DNA of 64,000 bases from a bacterium (GCA_025782575.1 JALGYY010000041.1:44293-108292), one strand, 5' to 3'. Numbered from the stretch's first letter, positions 25,166 through 34,162 are shown. The notes: a model not told the origin generated them from the letters alone. Numbers and translations are program-made.

Positions 25166-27664
25166 ATGAAAATATCGAGCATTACCAATGAGACCCGCCT
25201 CCGCCTGATCGACCTCGAGAGCAGGAACGGCGGGGAATTAAATATCCTGATCGACCGGGACGGGCCGAACTGGCTTGCGCTCGACGGAAACGCCAAGCAG
25301 ATCCTGGAACGATTCGACGGATCCCGCAATTTCGGCGAAGTCGTGGGTGACTACGCGGGACGAACGGGCTATGAGTTCGCCAAAGCATGGCAGCATGTAG
25401 AAACTCTGACCCGCGATGCGATCAGGCAGAAGGTGCTCGTGCCGGGAACGACCAACGGCGATGCTGACCTCGCGGAGAGCACCGCCTACCCCGGGCGCGC
25501 GACATTTCTATCCGGCGTGTCGCTCAAGGAACTCTGGATCCACACGAACAACTGGTGCAACCTGCAATGCGCCCATTGCCTCGTCTCTTCAGGACCGGAC
25601 GAAGATCGCGGACTCCCGATGGAAAAGCTGATCGACGTCGTACGCCAGGCACGTGACCTCGGGTGTGAGCGATTCTACTTCACAGGCGGCGAGCCCTTCA
25701 TGCGGAAGGACATATTCGAGCTGATTGATGAAGTGCTCTCCGACCAGAATGCGGATCTCGCCATTCTTACGAACGGCATGCTCTTCACTGAGGATCGCCT
25801 CGCCAGGCTTCGAAACTATGACCTCGAACGATTCGCGGTGCAGATCAGTCTGGACGGTTCGACGCCTGAGCTGAATGACCCTATTCGTGGTAAGGGAAGC
25901 TTCGAGAAAATCACCGAGGGAATCCGGAAGGCGGTAGAGGCCGGCCTCAATCCGACGATCACGACAGCCATTACAAAGACGAATGCAGGAGACATCCCGC
26001 GAGTCACGGAGCTTGCAGCGGATCTCGGCGTTAAGAATCATCATCTGCTCTGGCTCCATCGCCGGGGCCGCGCCCTCGATGAGGGCTTTGCCGGGCCGAC
26101 GAATGATGAACTGACAACAGTAGTCCGCGATACAATCAAGATGGGTAGCGAAGTCGGCGTATCGATCGACAACTATGAATCACACAAAACCCGCCTCCGC
26201 TACCCGGCTCACACCAAGCGGGACCTGGCGAGTGCGGGTGTCCAGAATCTCTGCGTCTATTGCGACGGAAAAGTGTATCCATCCGCGGCGATGGCCAACA
26301 TTCCCGATCTCGTATGCGGCGACATTACAGAGGAGAGCCTCGAGGAGATTCTCCGATCGAGCGAGGTCTGTAAGCGCTTCCGCGAAACTTCGGTCGAAAC
26401 GAAAGAGATCTGCCGGACATGCCCGATCAAGTTCATCTGCGGCGGCGGCGATATCGAGCACGCCTACTTCTATGGCGGATCGACTAACGCCCATGACCCA
26501 TACTGCGAACTTCACCAGTCTCTGATCTATGGCGCGATGAACGACCTGGCATCGGAACGGAGCAAACTCGTATCGAATGGTAAATCGGGATACAACGCGC
26601 CCGTTATCATCACCGGCATGGGTGACGGCGGCGCTCACTGCGCGCTGGAAGAGGCGCTCGCCGACGTCATTACGAGCGCGTCCGAGTGTGTCCGATCCTG
26701 GGATCTTGACGCGCCCCGAAAAAAGGTGCGCGAGTTCTACGGCGACGCCGCCGAGGAGCCTCAGGAGGATCTCTGCTGTCCAATTAAACCGAGTGAAGAT
26801 GATCTCGCTCACATTCCGAGCGAGGTGATTGAGCGCTATTACGGTTGCGGTTCACCGATCGAAGTCGCCGAACTCCGGGAAGGGGAGTCGATGCTCGACC
26901 TCGGGAGCGGCGCGGGCATCGATGTTTTTCGGGCGGCCAAAAGAGTCGGTCCTTCCGGACGGGCGATCGGGATCGACATGACCGATCAGATGCTCGAAGT
27001 CGCCGATGAAGCGAAGAGTGTGGTCGCCGGGAATCTGGGTTACGATGTCACGGAGTTCAAGAAAGGCTACCTGGAAGACGTTCCCGTTGAAGATGGAGCC
27101 GTTGATCTCGTTACGTCGAACTGCGTGATTAATCTTTCGCCCGACAAGAAGCAGGTACTCGGCGAAATCTGGCGCATCCTGAAAGACAACGGACGCATGG
27201 TGATTTCCGATATCGTATCGCAGGAAGAGGTGCCGGTCCATCAGCGCCAGGACCCGCGGCTCTGGGGTGAATGTATCAGCGGTGCCCTCACCGAAGAGGA
27301 ACTGATCGCCTATATGGAGCGAGCAGGGTTTTATGGTGTCCAGGTTCTTGCCCGCTCATTCTGGAAAGAGGTGGAAGGCCACAAGTTCTATTCGGTAACG
27401 GTTCGGGGTTACAAGTTCGAGAAGAAGGCGGGCTGCGTATTCAATGGCCAGACCGCTATTTATAAGGGGCCTTTCCGCGGGGTGGCTGACGAGGAAGGTC
27501 ACTGGTTCCCGCGCAACGCACCGGTCGAAATCTGTACGGACACGGCGGCCAAGCTTTCCAGGCAACCGTATGATGGGATGTTCCTGATTACCGATCCCAC
27601 CCGTGAGGCCGATCCCGATTTCAGCTGTTGCAGCCCGGATGACAGCGCAGGAAGCTGCTGCTAG
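25166..27664 (+). CDS. PqqD-like / radical SAM-SPASM / ArsM-like methyltransferase fusion
   Basis: 832 residues from the ATG at 25166 (AGGGA upstream; an ATG at 25136 is possible). Residues ~30-92 resemble PqqD ([17 protein letters not shown]). The radical SAM domain has Cys131, Cys135 and Cys138 (C-x3-C-x2-C) and GGEP at 174-177. A SPASM-type region has Cys363, 366, 384, 402, 416, 419, 425 and 447. Residues ~520-740 are an ArsM-like methyltransferase: SAM motif DLGSGAGID (578-586) and all three arsenic-binding cysteines, Cys561, Cys653 and Cys703. A ~90-residue tail ends in two CC pairs. Downstream genes match arsenosugar loci. Proposed role: methylate arsenic and attach a SAM-derived 5'-deoxyadenosyl group, the ArsM and ArsS steps in one chain. 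This is inference; the ArsS-type DUF3641 tail is not seen. Confidence 0.85.
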   Translation: MKISSITNETRLRLIDLESRNGGELNILIDRDGPNWLALDGNAKQILERFDGSRNFGEVVGDYAGRTGYEFAKAWQHVETLTRDAIRQKVLVPGTTNGDADLAESTAYPGRATFLSGVSLKELWIHTNNWCNLQCAHCLVSSGPDEDRGLPMEKLIDVVRQARDLGCERFYFTGGEPFMRKDIFELIDEVLSDQNADLAILTNGMLFTEDRLARLRNYDLERFAVQISLDGSTPELNDPIRGKGSFEKITEGIRKAVEAGLNPTITTAITKTNAGDIPRVTELAADLGVKNHHLLWLHRRGRALDEGFAGPTNDELTTVVRDTIKMGSEVGVSIDNYESHKTRLRYPAHTKRDLASAGVQNLCVYCDGKVYPSAAMANIPDLVCGDITEESLEEILRSSEVCKRFRETSVETKEICRTCPIKFICGGGDIEHAYFYGGSTNAHDPYCELHQSLIYGAMNDLASERSKLVSNGKSGYNAPVIITGMGDGGAHCALEEALADVITSASECVRSWDLDAPRKKVREFYGDAAEEPQEDLCCPIKPSEDDLAHIPSEVIERYYGCGSPIEVAELREGESMLDLGSGAGIDVFRAAKRVGPSGRAIGIDMTDQMLEVADEAKSVVAGNLGYDVTEFKKGYLEDVPVEDGAVDLVTSNCVINLSPDKKQVLGEIWRILKDNGRMVISDIVSQEEVPVHQRQDPRLWGECISGALTEEELIAYMERAGFYGVQVLARSFWKEVEGHKFYSVTVRGYKFEKKAGCVFNGQTAIYKGPFRGVADEEGHWFPRNAPVEICTDTAAKLSRQPYDGMFLITDPTREADPDFSCCSPDDSAGSCC

Positions 27665-27720
27665 CAGGTGAGATAAACAACCGGGCCGGCCGGATCGCGC
27701 CGGCTCGACAGAGGATATCG

Positions 27721-28440
27721 ATGGCTGAGGAACCGATACGGGACCGGGTTGAAAACCCGGTCTTTGCCGTGTATTGCAGGAAACCAGTTTTGGGCCGGGT
27801 CAAGACACGACTCGCAGCTGAAATCAGTGATGAGGCGGCACTTCGCTTTTACCAGGGCTGTTTACGGCTCCTGAGAACGGATCTGCTCCCTCTCGCAGAA
27901 ACCCATCGAGTGATCATCTGCCCCTCCGAACAGGCGGACTCGGAATGGGCTGAGCGGGAGTTCCCGTTTGCAACGAAAATCGTGCCCCAGGTAAGCGATA
28001 AGAACCTCGGTGCGCGCCTTGGTGCAACTTACAGCGAACTGGCGGACCTCGACATGAAGCAGGTAATCTTCATCGGCTCCGACTCCCCTTCCCTCCCAAC
28101 CTACTTTCTGACGGAAATCGCCGACATGCTCAATGAATACGACACAGCGTTCGGGCCCTCGCGTGATGGGGGCGTATGGGCTATCGCCACGTCCTGCGCT
28201 CTCCCCCGGCTCGCTCGCATCACCTGGAGCAGTCCGACTGTGTATAATGAGCTGACGGAGGTGTGTCATCGGAACGATCTCTCAGTGGGTGTCGCCCCTG
28301 AGTGGTATGACGTCGATGATCGAGAGACCCTCCGTCTTGCCGGGGATGATCTGATCCGTTCCCCTTCGAGGCAACGCCAGGAATTCGGCACCTGGATTGA
28401 ATCGCTCTTTTTCCGGGCGAAACCCAGGCCTCAAGAGTAG
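27721..28440 (+). CDS. TIGR04282-type arsenosugar-locus transferase (DUF2064)
   Basis: 239 residues. The nucleotidyltransferase/glycosyltransferase-A-like fold shows FAVYCRKPVLGRVKTRLAAE near the start (the KxPxxGxVKTRL nucleotide-binding loop), GARLGATYSEL, IGSDSPSLP and FGPSRDGGVWAI. These are the hallmarks of the CofC-like family TIGR04282, originally named rSAM/selenodomain-associated transferase 1 and now tied to arsenosugar biosynthesis. It lies 56 nt after the radical SAM-ArsM gene and 24 nt before the TVP38-type gene. It probably processes the organoarsenical nucleoside or activates a sugar. Exact reaction unknown. Confidence 0.88.
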   Translation: MAEEPIRDRVENPVFAVYCRKPVLGRVKTRLAAEISDEAALRFYQGCLRLLRTDLLPLAETHRVIICPSEQADSEWAEREFPFATKIVPQVSDKNLGARLGATYSELADLDMKQVIFIGSDSPSLPTYFLTEIADMLNEYDTAFGPSRDGGVWAIATSCALPRLARITWSSPTVYNELTEVCHRNDLSVGVAPEWYDVDDRETLRLAGDDLIRSPSRQRQEFGTWIESLFFRAKPRPQE

Positions 28441-28464
28441 TATCGCGGCCGACTGAGGAAACAG

Positions 28465-29226
28465 ATGAAGCGGTTCCGCGTTCCCATCCAGATCGGACTC
28501 GCCACAGCCCTCCTGCTCGGCATTCTGATCGGTGTGTTCGGCAAGCACCTGGCTATCGGAGCCGAATTTCTGCTCGCCTGGGTGCAATCTCTCGGGCCCC
28601 TCGGCCCCGTCGTAATGGTGCTTTCCTATGTATTGTGCTGCGTCCTCTCGATTCCAGGCACACCTCTCACTTTGGGTTGCGGGTTCCTGTTTGGTCTTAT
28701 GGAAGGAACCCTCGTGGCGGCAATCGGGTCAGCAATGGGCGCGTCGATTGCTTTCTTTGTCGGACGCACGGCGGCACGCGGGTGGATCCGAGCGAAAGTC
28801 GGTCGGAAACAACGTTTCCGGCGACTGGATCGTGCGGCCAAGCACCATGGCTTCACTATCGTTCTCTTGACCAGAATGTCCCCCATCTTTCCATTCAACC
28901 TACTGAACTACATGTACGGCCTCACATCCGTCCGTTTCCGCGACTACCTCGGCGCGACGCTGATCGGAGTTTTCCCGGTATCGCTCCTCTACGTTTACGT
29001 CGGAACGCTCATGAAGACACTGGCAGATGTGGCAGCGGGGCGAATGGACAAGGAGGCGCTTCAACCATGGGTGATGATCGCGGGACTGGTTCTCACAACA
29101 ACGGCGGTCGTCCTTCTCGCCGTTCTGGCCAAACGGATGCTGGACAAAGCGATGGCACCGCTCCCCTCCCGCCTTACTCCCGCTATCGACCCCTTGCCTG
29201 AGGACGATCGGGAATTGAACCAATGA
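28465..29226 (+). CDS. TVP38/TMEM64 (VTT-domain) membrane protein
   Basis: 253 residues with five to six hydrophobic segments. The VTT/DedA-like core has SIPGTPLTLGCGFLFG, GSAMGASIAFFVGR and RMSPIFPFNLLNYMYGLTSVRF, the conserved re-entrant regions of TVP38/TMEM64. Proteins of this group are common in arsenosugar-type loci and may move the product or its lipid form across the membrane; related DedA/VTT proteins act as lipid scramblases or flippases. Its stop overlaps the next gene's start by 4 nt (ATGA). Transport function here is inference. Confidence 0.88.
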   Translation: MKRFRVPIQIGLATALLLGILIGVFGKHLAIGAEFLLAWVQSLGPLGPVVMVLSYVLCCVLSIPGTPLTLGCGFLFGLMEGTLVAAIGSAMGASIAFFVGRTAARGWIRAKVGRKQRFRRLDRAAKHHGFTIVLLTRMSPIFPFNLLNYMYGLTSVRFRDYLGATLIGVFPVSLLYVYVGTLMKTLADVAAGRMDKEALQPWVMIAGLVLTTTAVVLLAVLAKRMLDKAMAPLPSRLTPAIDPLPEDDRELNQ

Positions 29227-29951
29227 CCGTCGGGATTATTGTACCGGTCCTGAATGACGCCGCCGCGCTCGCAGTCCTGCTCACCGATCTGCGTGCGAAG
29301 TTCGGCGACACAGAGATCGTCGTTGTGGATGGCCGGAGCGGTGACGACGCGGAAGCGGTCAGCCTGGCAAACGGGGCGGCGTTCGTTTCGGCCGATCCGG
29401 GGCGGGGTGTTCAGTTGAACGCCGGCGCCGCGATAGCGAAGAGCGAAACGCTCTGGTTCGTTCATGCGGATGCGAGCGTCCACCGGGAGAGTTTGAAGCA
29501 GATTCGGGAGACACTTCTCGATCCGGAAATCGTCGGGGGAGCGTTTCGGTTCTCACTCGTAGGCAATCATTGGTACAAGCCGCTGCTGGAGCTGGGTGTC
29601 GCGATTCGATCCCGCCTCTTTCATCTTCCCTACGGGGATCAGGCCTATTTCGTTCGCCGCCACGTGTTCGAAGAGATGAGCGGCTTTCCGGCGTACCCGA
29701 TCATGGAGGATTTCGAGTTCTACCGAAGACTGAAGAAGCGAGGTCGAACGATCGTCCTCGGTCTTCCGGTCGGCGTGAGTGACCGGCGCTGGGTTCGCGA
29801 AGGGTATCTGGCGGCTACCGGGCGGAACCTGGCACTTGCTATGGCGTACACGCTCGGTGTGAGCCCCAAGCGTCTGGCGAAGTGGTACCGGCCCGCGCAG
29901 CCTTCAAAAGTGAGCAGTGATCTGACGCGACAGGCGGAATCGGGCTGCTAG
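29223..29951 (+). CDS. TIGR04283-type arsenosugar-locus glycosyltransferase (GT2)
   Basis: 242 residues. A GT-A fold begins IIVPVLNDAAALAVLL. The donor and metal-binding segments are EIVVVDGRSGDD, GRGVQLNAGA and VHADASVH, followed by PYGDQAYFVRR and the acidic catalytic segment PIMEDFEFYRRLKKRG. This is the pattern of TIGR04283, rSAM/selenodomain-associated transferase 2, annotated as an arsenosugar biosynthesis glycosyltransferase. It is coupled to the TVP38-type gene by an ATGA overlap and ends the operon. It probably adds a sugar or polyol headgroup to the arsenical; the substrate is not established. Confidence 0.9.
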   Translation: MTVGIIVPVLNDAAALAVLLTDLRAKFGDTEIVVVDGRSGDDAEAVSLANGAAFVSADPGRGVQLNAGAAIAKSETLWFVHADASVHRESLKQIRETLLDPEIVGGAFRFSLVGNHWYKPLLELGVAIRSRLFHLPYGDQAYFVRRHVFEEMSGFPAYPIMEDFEFYRRLKKRGRTIVLGLPVGVSDRRWVREGYLAATGRNLALAMAYTLGVSPKRLAKWYRPAQPSKVSSDLTRQAESGC

Positions 29952-29961
29952 CCCGGGCTAG
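29948..29961. terminator. 14-nt palindrome holding both convergent stop codons
   Basis: CTAGCCCGGGCTAG is a perfect palindrome. The TAG stop of the plus-strand GT2 gene and the TAG stop of the minus-strand HD gene both fall within it. There is no T-run. It could be a minimal bidirectional transcript end, or chance pairing of two TAG stops. Confidence 0.35.
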
Positions 29962-30524
29962 AGTCCTAAGGCGTCCGCGTTCGCCTTCATCGCATCAAGC
30001 ACGAATCCGACATGCTCATCCAGGTCGATGCCGAGTGCTTCCGTACCTTCGACGATCTCCTCCCGGTTGACGCCGGCGGCGAACGCCTTCTGCTTCCACT
30101 TCTTCTTGATCGATTTCACCTTCACGTCGGCGAGCTGTTTCGACGGCCGGACGAGAGCGACCGCGGTGATCAGGCCGGTCAGCTCATCAGAAGCGAACAT
30201 CACTTTCGCCATCAATGACTCGCGCGGCGTCCCCGTGTAATAGGCGTGACCCATTATGGCCTCGCAGATATCTTCCGGGTAGCCTTTCTCCCGCAGAAGC
30301 GCCACGCCCCACGACGGATGTTCTTCAATCGGACTTCGTTCGTCATTCGGATGCATTTCGTAGTCAAAATCATGGAGCAGACCCGTAATTCCCCACCTCT
30401 CGGCATCTTCACCGTACTTCTCAGCGTAGGCCCTCATCACGGTTTCCACGGCGAGCATATGCTTGACCAGGTTTTCGTTCTTGGTGTGCTCTCGAACGAG
30501 AGCGAGCGCATCATCTCGGTTCAC
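29958..30524 (-). CDS. HD-domain metal-dependent hydrolase
   Basis: 188 residues from a GTG at 30524 (AGGGAG 8 nt upstream); a longer frame reaches 30638 but the added residues look non-coding. HD motif residues are visible: His near NLVKHMLAVE, the His-Asp pair in GLLHDFDYE, His in EEHPSWGVALL, GHAYYTGTP, and a late Asp in FASDELTGL. This matches HDIG-type hydrolases of unknown substrate common across bacteria. The C-terminal part is helical, with basic KSIKKKWKQK. It converges on the arsenosugar operon and follows the propeller-like gene by about 90 nt. Confidence 0.8.
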   Translation of the reverse strand: MNRDDALALVREHTKNENLVKHMLAVETVMRAYAEKYGEDAERWGITGLLHDFDYEMHPNDERSPIEEHPSWGVALLREKGYPEDICEAIMGHAYYTGTPRESLMAKVMFASDELTGLITAVALVRPSKQLADVKVKSIKKKWKQKAFAAGVNREEIVEGTEALGIDLDEHVGFVLDAMKANADALGL

Positions 30525-30616
30525 GTAGGACTCCCTTGCAGGCTTGATTGAATATCGGGATGTGGGAGTGGAGTATACGTGCGATGGAGGGATCGGGGGA
30601 AGTCTTCTTGCTTGGG

Positions 30617-31264
30617 CTAGAGGGTGGCCTGCCGCCATTCCCGGCCGTCAAATCGCCAGGCAAGTTCGTCGTTCACTGCGACCCAGACATCGTCGGATGA
30701 AGTGCCCCAGACGGCGCGCAGATCTTCGAACCCCGCGCCGAGATAAAGGGGCTCGATTCGAACGCCGTCAAAGTGGAGCAGCTCCCGGTTGCCGCCCACG
30801 ATGTAAATATCAGTCGAGGAGCTGCCCCAGACGGCGTTGAACTGACCGTATCGATAAGAGCGGTCGAGGGGGACGGGGCTCCAGCCCGCGCCGTCATAAT
30901 GAAGAAAAATTTCATTGTGGCCGACTGCGTAGACGTCACCCCCTGACGTCCCCCAAACACCGAGTAGATTCTCTTTCGTACCGCTTGCTGATGGCTGCCA
31001 GCGCTCTCCGTCATGGATCAGAATCAGACCGCGATCGCCCACGGCGACCCGGCTGCCGTCTTTGCAGGACCAGACGCAGCGAATGTCGGGACGGGAAGTG
31101 GGCGCTTCTTTGATCGTGAGAGCGGGTGCAGGGTTCGTGCCGGGTGCGATCTTCCTTGCCTCGGCATCACAGCCGCGACCGATAGCACCGCCGAACAATC
31201 CGGTCAGAACGAACAGTGCGATAACCGCCCGTCCCAACGTCTCTTTTCTATTCTGGTCGCTCAT
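30617..31264 (-). CDS. Exported propeller-like repeat protein, probable lipoprotein
   Basis: 215 residues. A hydrophobic N-terminal segment (14-27) ends in GAIGRGC with Cys32, a poor but possible lipobox. The mature part holds four ~41-residue repeats with Trp at 65, 104, 146 and 187: VWSCKDGSRVAVG, VWGTSGGDVYAVG, VWGSSSTDIYIVG and VWGTSSDDVWVAV. Each is followed by a [IL]xH-DG strand. This is the WGxSxxDVYxVG blade repeat of beta-propeller proteins in myxobacteria and FCB genomes. Four blades are fewer than a normal closed propeller, so it may oligomerise or be shortened. Function unknown. Confidence 0.7.
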   Translation of the reverse strand: MSDQNRKETLGRAVIALFVLTGLFGGAIGRGCDAEARKIAPGTNPAPALTIKEAPTSRPDIRCVWSCKDGSRVAVGDRGLILIHDGERWQPSASGTKENLLGVWGTSGGDVYAVGHNEIFLHYDGAGWSPVPLDRSYRYGQFNAVWGSSSTDIYIVGGNRELLHFDGVRIEPLYLGAGFEDLRAVWGTSSDDVWVAVNDELAWRFDGREWRQATL

Positions 31265-31399
31265 GCCGGGTTCCCCTCTCCCATCAAGGTTTCACCCGAC
31301 TTATCGTGGTCTAATCAGGAAGGTTGCTTAGGCAGGCTGGGTTTTTATGGGTCAGGACTACGTCCGCCGCCAGTCCAGCAGTTAGGTGAGAAACATGAT

Positions 31400-32011
31400 A
31401 TGATGGTATGTAAGGATTGCAGTTTCGATCGAGGATGCGAACTGATCATGTCTGGTCATGGAAAATGCCCGCGAATTCTTTGGCTACCGGCACTCGCTAT
31501 TCCTTTGATGTTCGGCGAGGCGAACGGCCAGGTTAGCGGCGAACTCGATCTCGACGGCGTGGTCGGCAACGGCCCTGATACGATTCAAGTGGCTGTCGGA
31601 GAGATTATTTCTGTCGATGTATGGGTTCTTGGTCCCACGCCAATCATTTCTGCAGGAATTACGCTCTGCAATATCGATGGAGCTCTGGAGTTTCAAGGGG
31701 CCGCCAGTAACTTGCCGGCGACTTGGACAGTGAGCCCTATGTGGGTTCCAGGGCCTTGCAAGAGTCTCAGTGCAACGGACTTCTCCTTCTCCAACCCTGT
31801 GAGCTTGCCCCGGCTGTTTCATACATTTACCTATCATGCCGCTGTCGACCAAGCCTTGGCGAGTATACGGCTCGACTTGAATCTATCCGGCTGGATGAAT
31901 TCCAGTCTCGAGTCCGGTCTGTTCAGCAGCTCAGTGGACGGATCTGTCCAGATCGGTTCAACGGGGATAAGCAGGATCGGATGGGGCAAGATCAAGAGCC
32001 TGTTTCGATGA
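31400..32011 (+). CDS. Secreted hypothetical protein, cohesin-like beta-rich domain
   Basis: About 203 residues from the ATG at 31400 (GGTGAG 9 nt upstream). An ATG at 31448 would begin directly at a cleaner signal peptide (PRILWLPALAIPLMFGEANG). The mature protein is beta-rich: VSGELDLDG, VAVGEIISVDVWVLG, ISAGITLCNIDGALEFQGA, and strands near the end before a basic tail. The pattern of an opening strand, hydrophobic V-x-V-x-V strand and later short strands recalls cohesin-like domains of surface proteins, but the match is weak. It is divergent from the propeller-like gene and converges on the outer-membrane barrel gene. Function unknown. Confidence 0.5.
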   Translation: MMVCKDCSFDRGCELIMSGHGKCPRILWLPALAIPLMFGEANGQVSGELDLDGVVGNGPDTIQVAVGEIISVDVWVLGPTPIISAGITLCNIDGALEFQGAASNLPATWTVSPMWVPGPCKSLSATDFSFSNPVSLPRLFHTFTYHAAVDQALASIRLDLNLSGWMNSSLESGLFSSSVDGSVQIGSTGISRIGWGKIKSLFR

Positions 32012-32030
32012 GTGCAGAGCGAGTTCCCGC

Positions 32031-32789
32031 CTAGCGAAAAAATCCGGCAGTAAAAGTGATGGCCCGGTTTCGCATTTCCAGGTCATCGGATACGGGGCCC
32101 CATTCTTCGAGGTCGAGCTGTTTGTCGACGATGTTTTCGAGGCTGACGACGGCGGAAAATTCGATGAATCCGGTGTGGGATCCGGCGGGGAACTCCAGGC
32201 CGACGCCGAGCCGGGCGCCGTAGTCGACACCACGCAGCATCGATCGAGTATCTTCGGTCCCGGATGATCCGATTTGCCCCCCTCCTACTGTCGGCTCCAC
32301 CAGATTGAACTCCCTCTCCGCCGACTGCAGGAAACCGAGTTCACCCCCGAAAGAGAGAAATGGCCGGGCTCGCTCCTCTCCGAATATCATCTTTAGATGA
32401 AGGGGAATCACGAAATATTGCAGTGACCAGGTCTCGATCAATTGCCCGAGGCCTGTGGAGCCCGCCGTTCGTTCCGAGTTGAGGTTGGTGCCCCGGCTAT
32501 CGAACCGAAGACCGCTTGTGAGAGAAATGACGGCGCCGGTATTGCGTGCGATCACCCGTTCCATCAGAAGGCCGCCCGCAAATCGGGATCGATTGGAGAA
32601 TTCGAAGTCATCGGGGACTTCGTTCGGATTGAGACGGGCCGCGTTCAGTGAGAGAGACAGACCCCATCGGACCGCAGGTGAGGGCGGCCCTGTAGTATCG
32701 GTCCCGTCCGCATGCGCGGCCCCCACCAACACCGACGCCGGAAACAAGACCATCAGCAGCACACCGGCCATCGCGCCCCAAGCCTTCAT
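32031..32789 (-). CDS. Outer-membrane beta-barrel protein
   Basis: 252 residues. A signal peptide (1-27, ending AAHADG) precedes alternating beta strands typical of an eight-stranded PorT/OmpW-like barrel: WGLSLSLNAARLN, SLTSGLRFDSRGTNL, WSLQYFVIPLHLKMIF, RPFLSFGGELGFL, ARLGVGLEFPAG, and a C-terminal strand ending in aromatic Phe-Phe-Arg (ITFTAGFFR). It starts inside the phzF-like stop (ATGA overlap), so the two are coupled. It supports a Gram-negative envelope. The role is unknown; such small barrels are often structural or adhesive. Confidence 0.75.
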   Translation of the reverse strand: MKAWGAMAGVLLMVLFPASVLVGAAHADGTDTTGPPSPAVRWGLSLSLNAARLNPNEVPDDFEFSNRSRFAGGLLMERVIARNTGAVISLTSGLRFDSRGTNLNSERTAGSTGLGQLIETWSLQYFVIPLHLKMIFGEERARPFLSFGGELGFLQSAEREFNLVEPTVGGGQIGSSGTEDTRSMLRGVDYGARLGVGLEFPAGSHTGFIEFSAVVSLENIVDKQLDLEEWGPVSDDLEMRNRAITFTAGFFR

Positions 32790-33670
32790 ATCGTTACCTC
32801 GCCCCGCACGATGGTCACGGCAGTTCCGCCGACTCGCACAGTCTCAATGGAATTCCGGTCGCCCACCACCTCGACAAACGCCCGGCCGGGACGGTTCATG
32901 CCGTGACCCTGTTCAGCCACAATTACAGGTTCGCGGATGACTCCGTAATGCCAGAGCCATGCCCCCATATTTCCTGTCCCCGACCCGGTAAAGGGATCTT
33001 CGAACGGCAATGGAGGGGGAACGAAGTGCCTCGCGAAAGTGTGGCCCTCTTCGGTCGCCCCACCGAGACAGAAAACATGAGCACTGAAAAAGTCGCCGTT
33101 TTCTTTGAGCCGGGCGAGCCCGTCCCAGTCGACACGTACTCGTCTCACTTCATCGATCGTGCGGACCGGTATCATGATCTGAGGAGTTCCTGTGCTCACC
33201 GTTTGAATGGGAACACCGGGAAGGGCGGCATCCGGCTCCAGCCCAAACGTTGGGAGCACATCCTCCGGAGGATATTCTCTCAGAAACTCCGGGCTCCTCT
33301 GTTCCATGGTGATTCGAACCGGCGCCGGCCCATCGATATCAATCCGGATCGGTCCATCCTGAAGTTCGAGCGTGAAGCTCGTCCGCTTAATCCCAATCGA
33401 CAGCCGCCCCGAGTCGATCAGCGCCCACGTGGTTGCAATCGTCGGATGACCGGCGAGGGGAATCTCGGCAGAGGGAGTGAAATAGCGCGCCCGGAAGTCG
33501 GCTACATTCGACCGCTGAACGAAAGAGGTCTCCGAGAGATTCATCTCCTGAGCGACCGCCTGCATGATCTCCGCGCTCATTTCTTCCGTGTCGAAGAGAA
33601 CGGCGCAGGGATTTCCCTGAAGCGGGCCGGCGGCAAAAGCGTCTACCAGATAAAAGGGATAGGTTCCCAT
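32786..33670 (-). CDS. PhzF-family isomerase/epimerase-like protein
   Basis: 294 residues. PhzF fold signatures: FYLVDAFAAGPLQGNPCAVLF at the start with the GNPxAV motif, QEMNLSETSFV, RYFTPSAEIPLAGHPTIAT, and a C-terminal GSGTGNMGAWL. Family members isomerise DAHOL in phenazine synthesis or act on amino-acid-like substrates, using the Glu in the NLSETSF motif as general acid/base. No phenazine genes are nearby, so it is a generic PhzF-like enzyme of unknown substrate. It leads a two-gene unit with the outer-membrane barrel. Confidence 0.88.
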   Translation of the reverse strand: MGTYPFYLVDAFAAGPLQGNPCAVLFDTEEMSAEIMQAVAQEMNLSETSFVQRSNVADFRARYFTPSAEIPLAGHPTIATTWALIDSGRLSIGIKRTSFTLELQDGPIRIDIDGPAPVRITMEQRSPEFLREYPPEDVLPTFGLEPDAALPGVPIQTVSTGTPQIMIPVRTIDEVRRVRVDWDGLARLKENGDFFSAHVFCLGGATEEGHTFARHFVPPPLPFEDPFTGSGTGNMGAWLWHYGVIREPVIVAEQGHGMNRPGRAFVEVVGDRNSIETVRVGGTAVTIVRGEVTI

Positions 33671-33737
33671 TCTACCTCCTGCAAGAGGGGATACTATCTC
33701 TGACGACTGAATGTTACCATCTGCGAAGGAGGATCAG

Positions 33738-34109
33738 ATGATGGAACGGTTCTTTATTGTTACCGGTGGGGCGTTCGCTTTTCTCGCTGTTGCCGCCGGT
33801 GCGTTCGGCGCCCATGCGCTCAAAGGAAAACTCACCACAGATATGCTCGCCGTGTTTGATACGGCGGTACGTTACCAGATGGCACACGCTCTCGCTATCC
33901 TGCTGACGGCACTCCTGGCCAGTCGCCTGGCCGCCCCCTGGCCCGCTTGGGCGGGAGGACTCTTCACAGCCGGCATTCTGCTCTTTTCAGGAAGCCTCTA
34001 TGCCCTTGTATTTACCGGGGTACGCGCCTTTGGCGCTATTACCCCCCTCGGCGGGATGGCATTTCTCGCAGGATGGCTCGCTATTCTCATCGGAGCACTT
34101 CGATCCTGA
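33738..34109 (+). CDS. DUF423 membrane protein (YgdD/YwdK-like)
   Basis: 123 residues from the ATG at 33738 (AAGGAGGAT upstream; tandem ATG). Four transmembrane helices with family landmarks: FFIVTGGAFAFLAVAAGAFGAHAL, RYQMAHALAILLTAL, SGSLYALVFTG and ITPLGGMAFLAGWLAILIGA. DUF423 proteins are small inner-membrane proteins of unknown function, conserved from bacteria to animals (TMEM256). It lies 54 nt before the methyltransferase that opens the glycan operon and may share its transcript. Confidence 0.9.
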   Translation: MMERFFIVTGGAFAFLAVAAGAFGAHALKGKLTTDMLAVFDTAVRYQMAHALAILLTALLASRLAAPWPAWAGGLFTAGILLFSGSLYALVFTGVRAFGAITPLGGMAFLAGWLAILIGALRS

Positions 34110-34162
34110 AGATTGTCATCCTTCCGCCCGATCATTAGAATCGGAAGGGAATGGAGAGGAAT

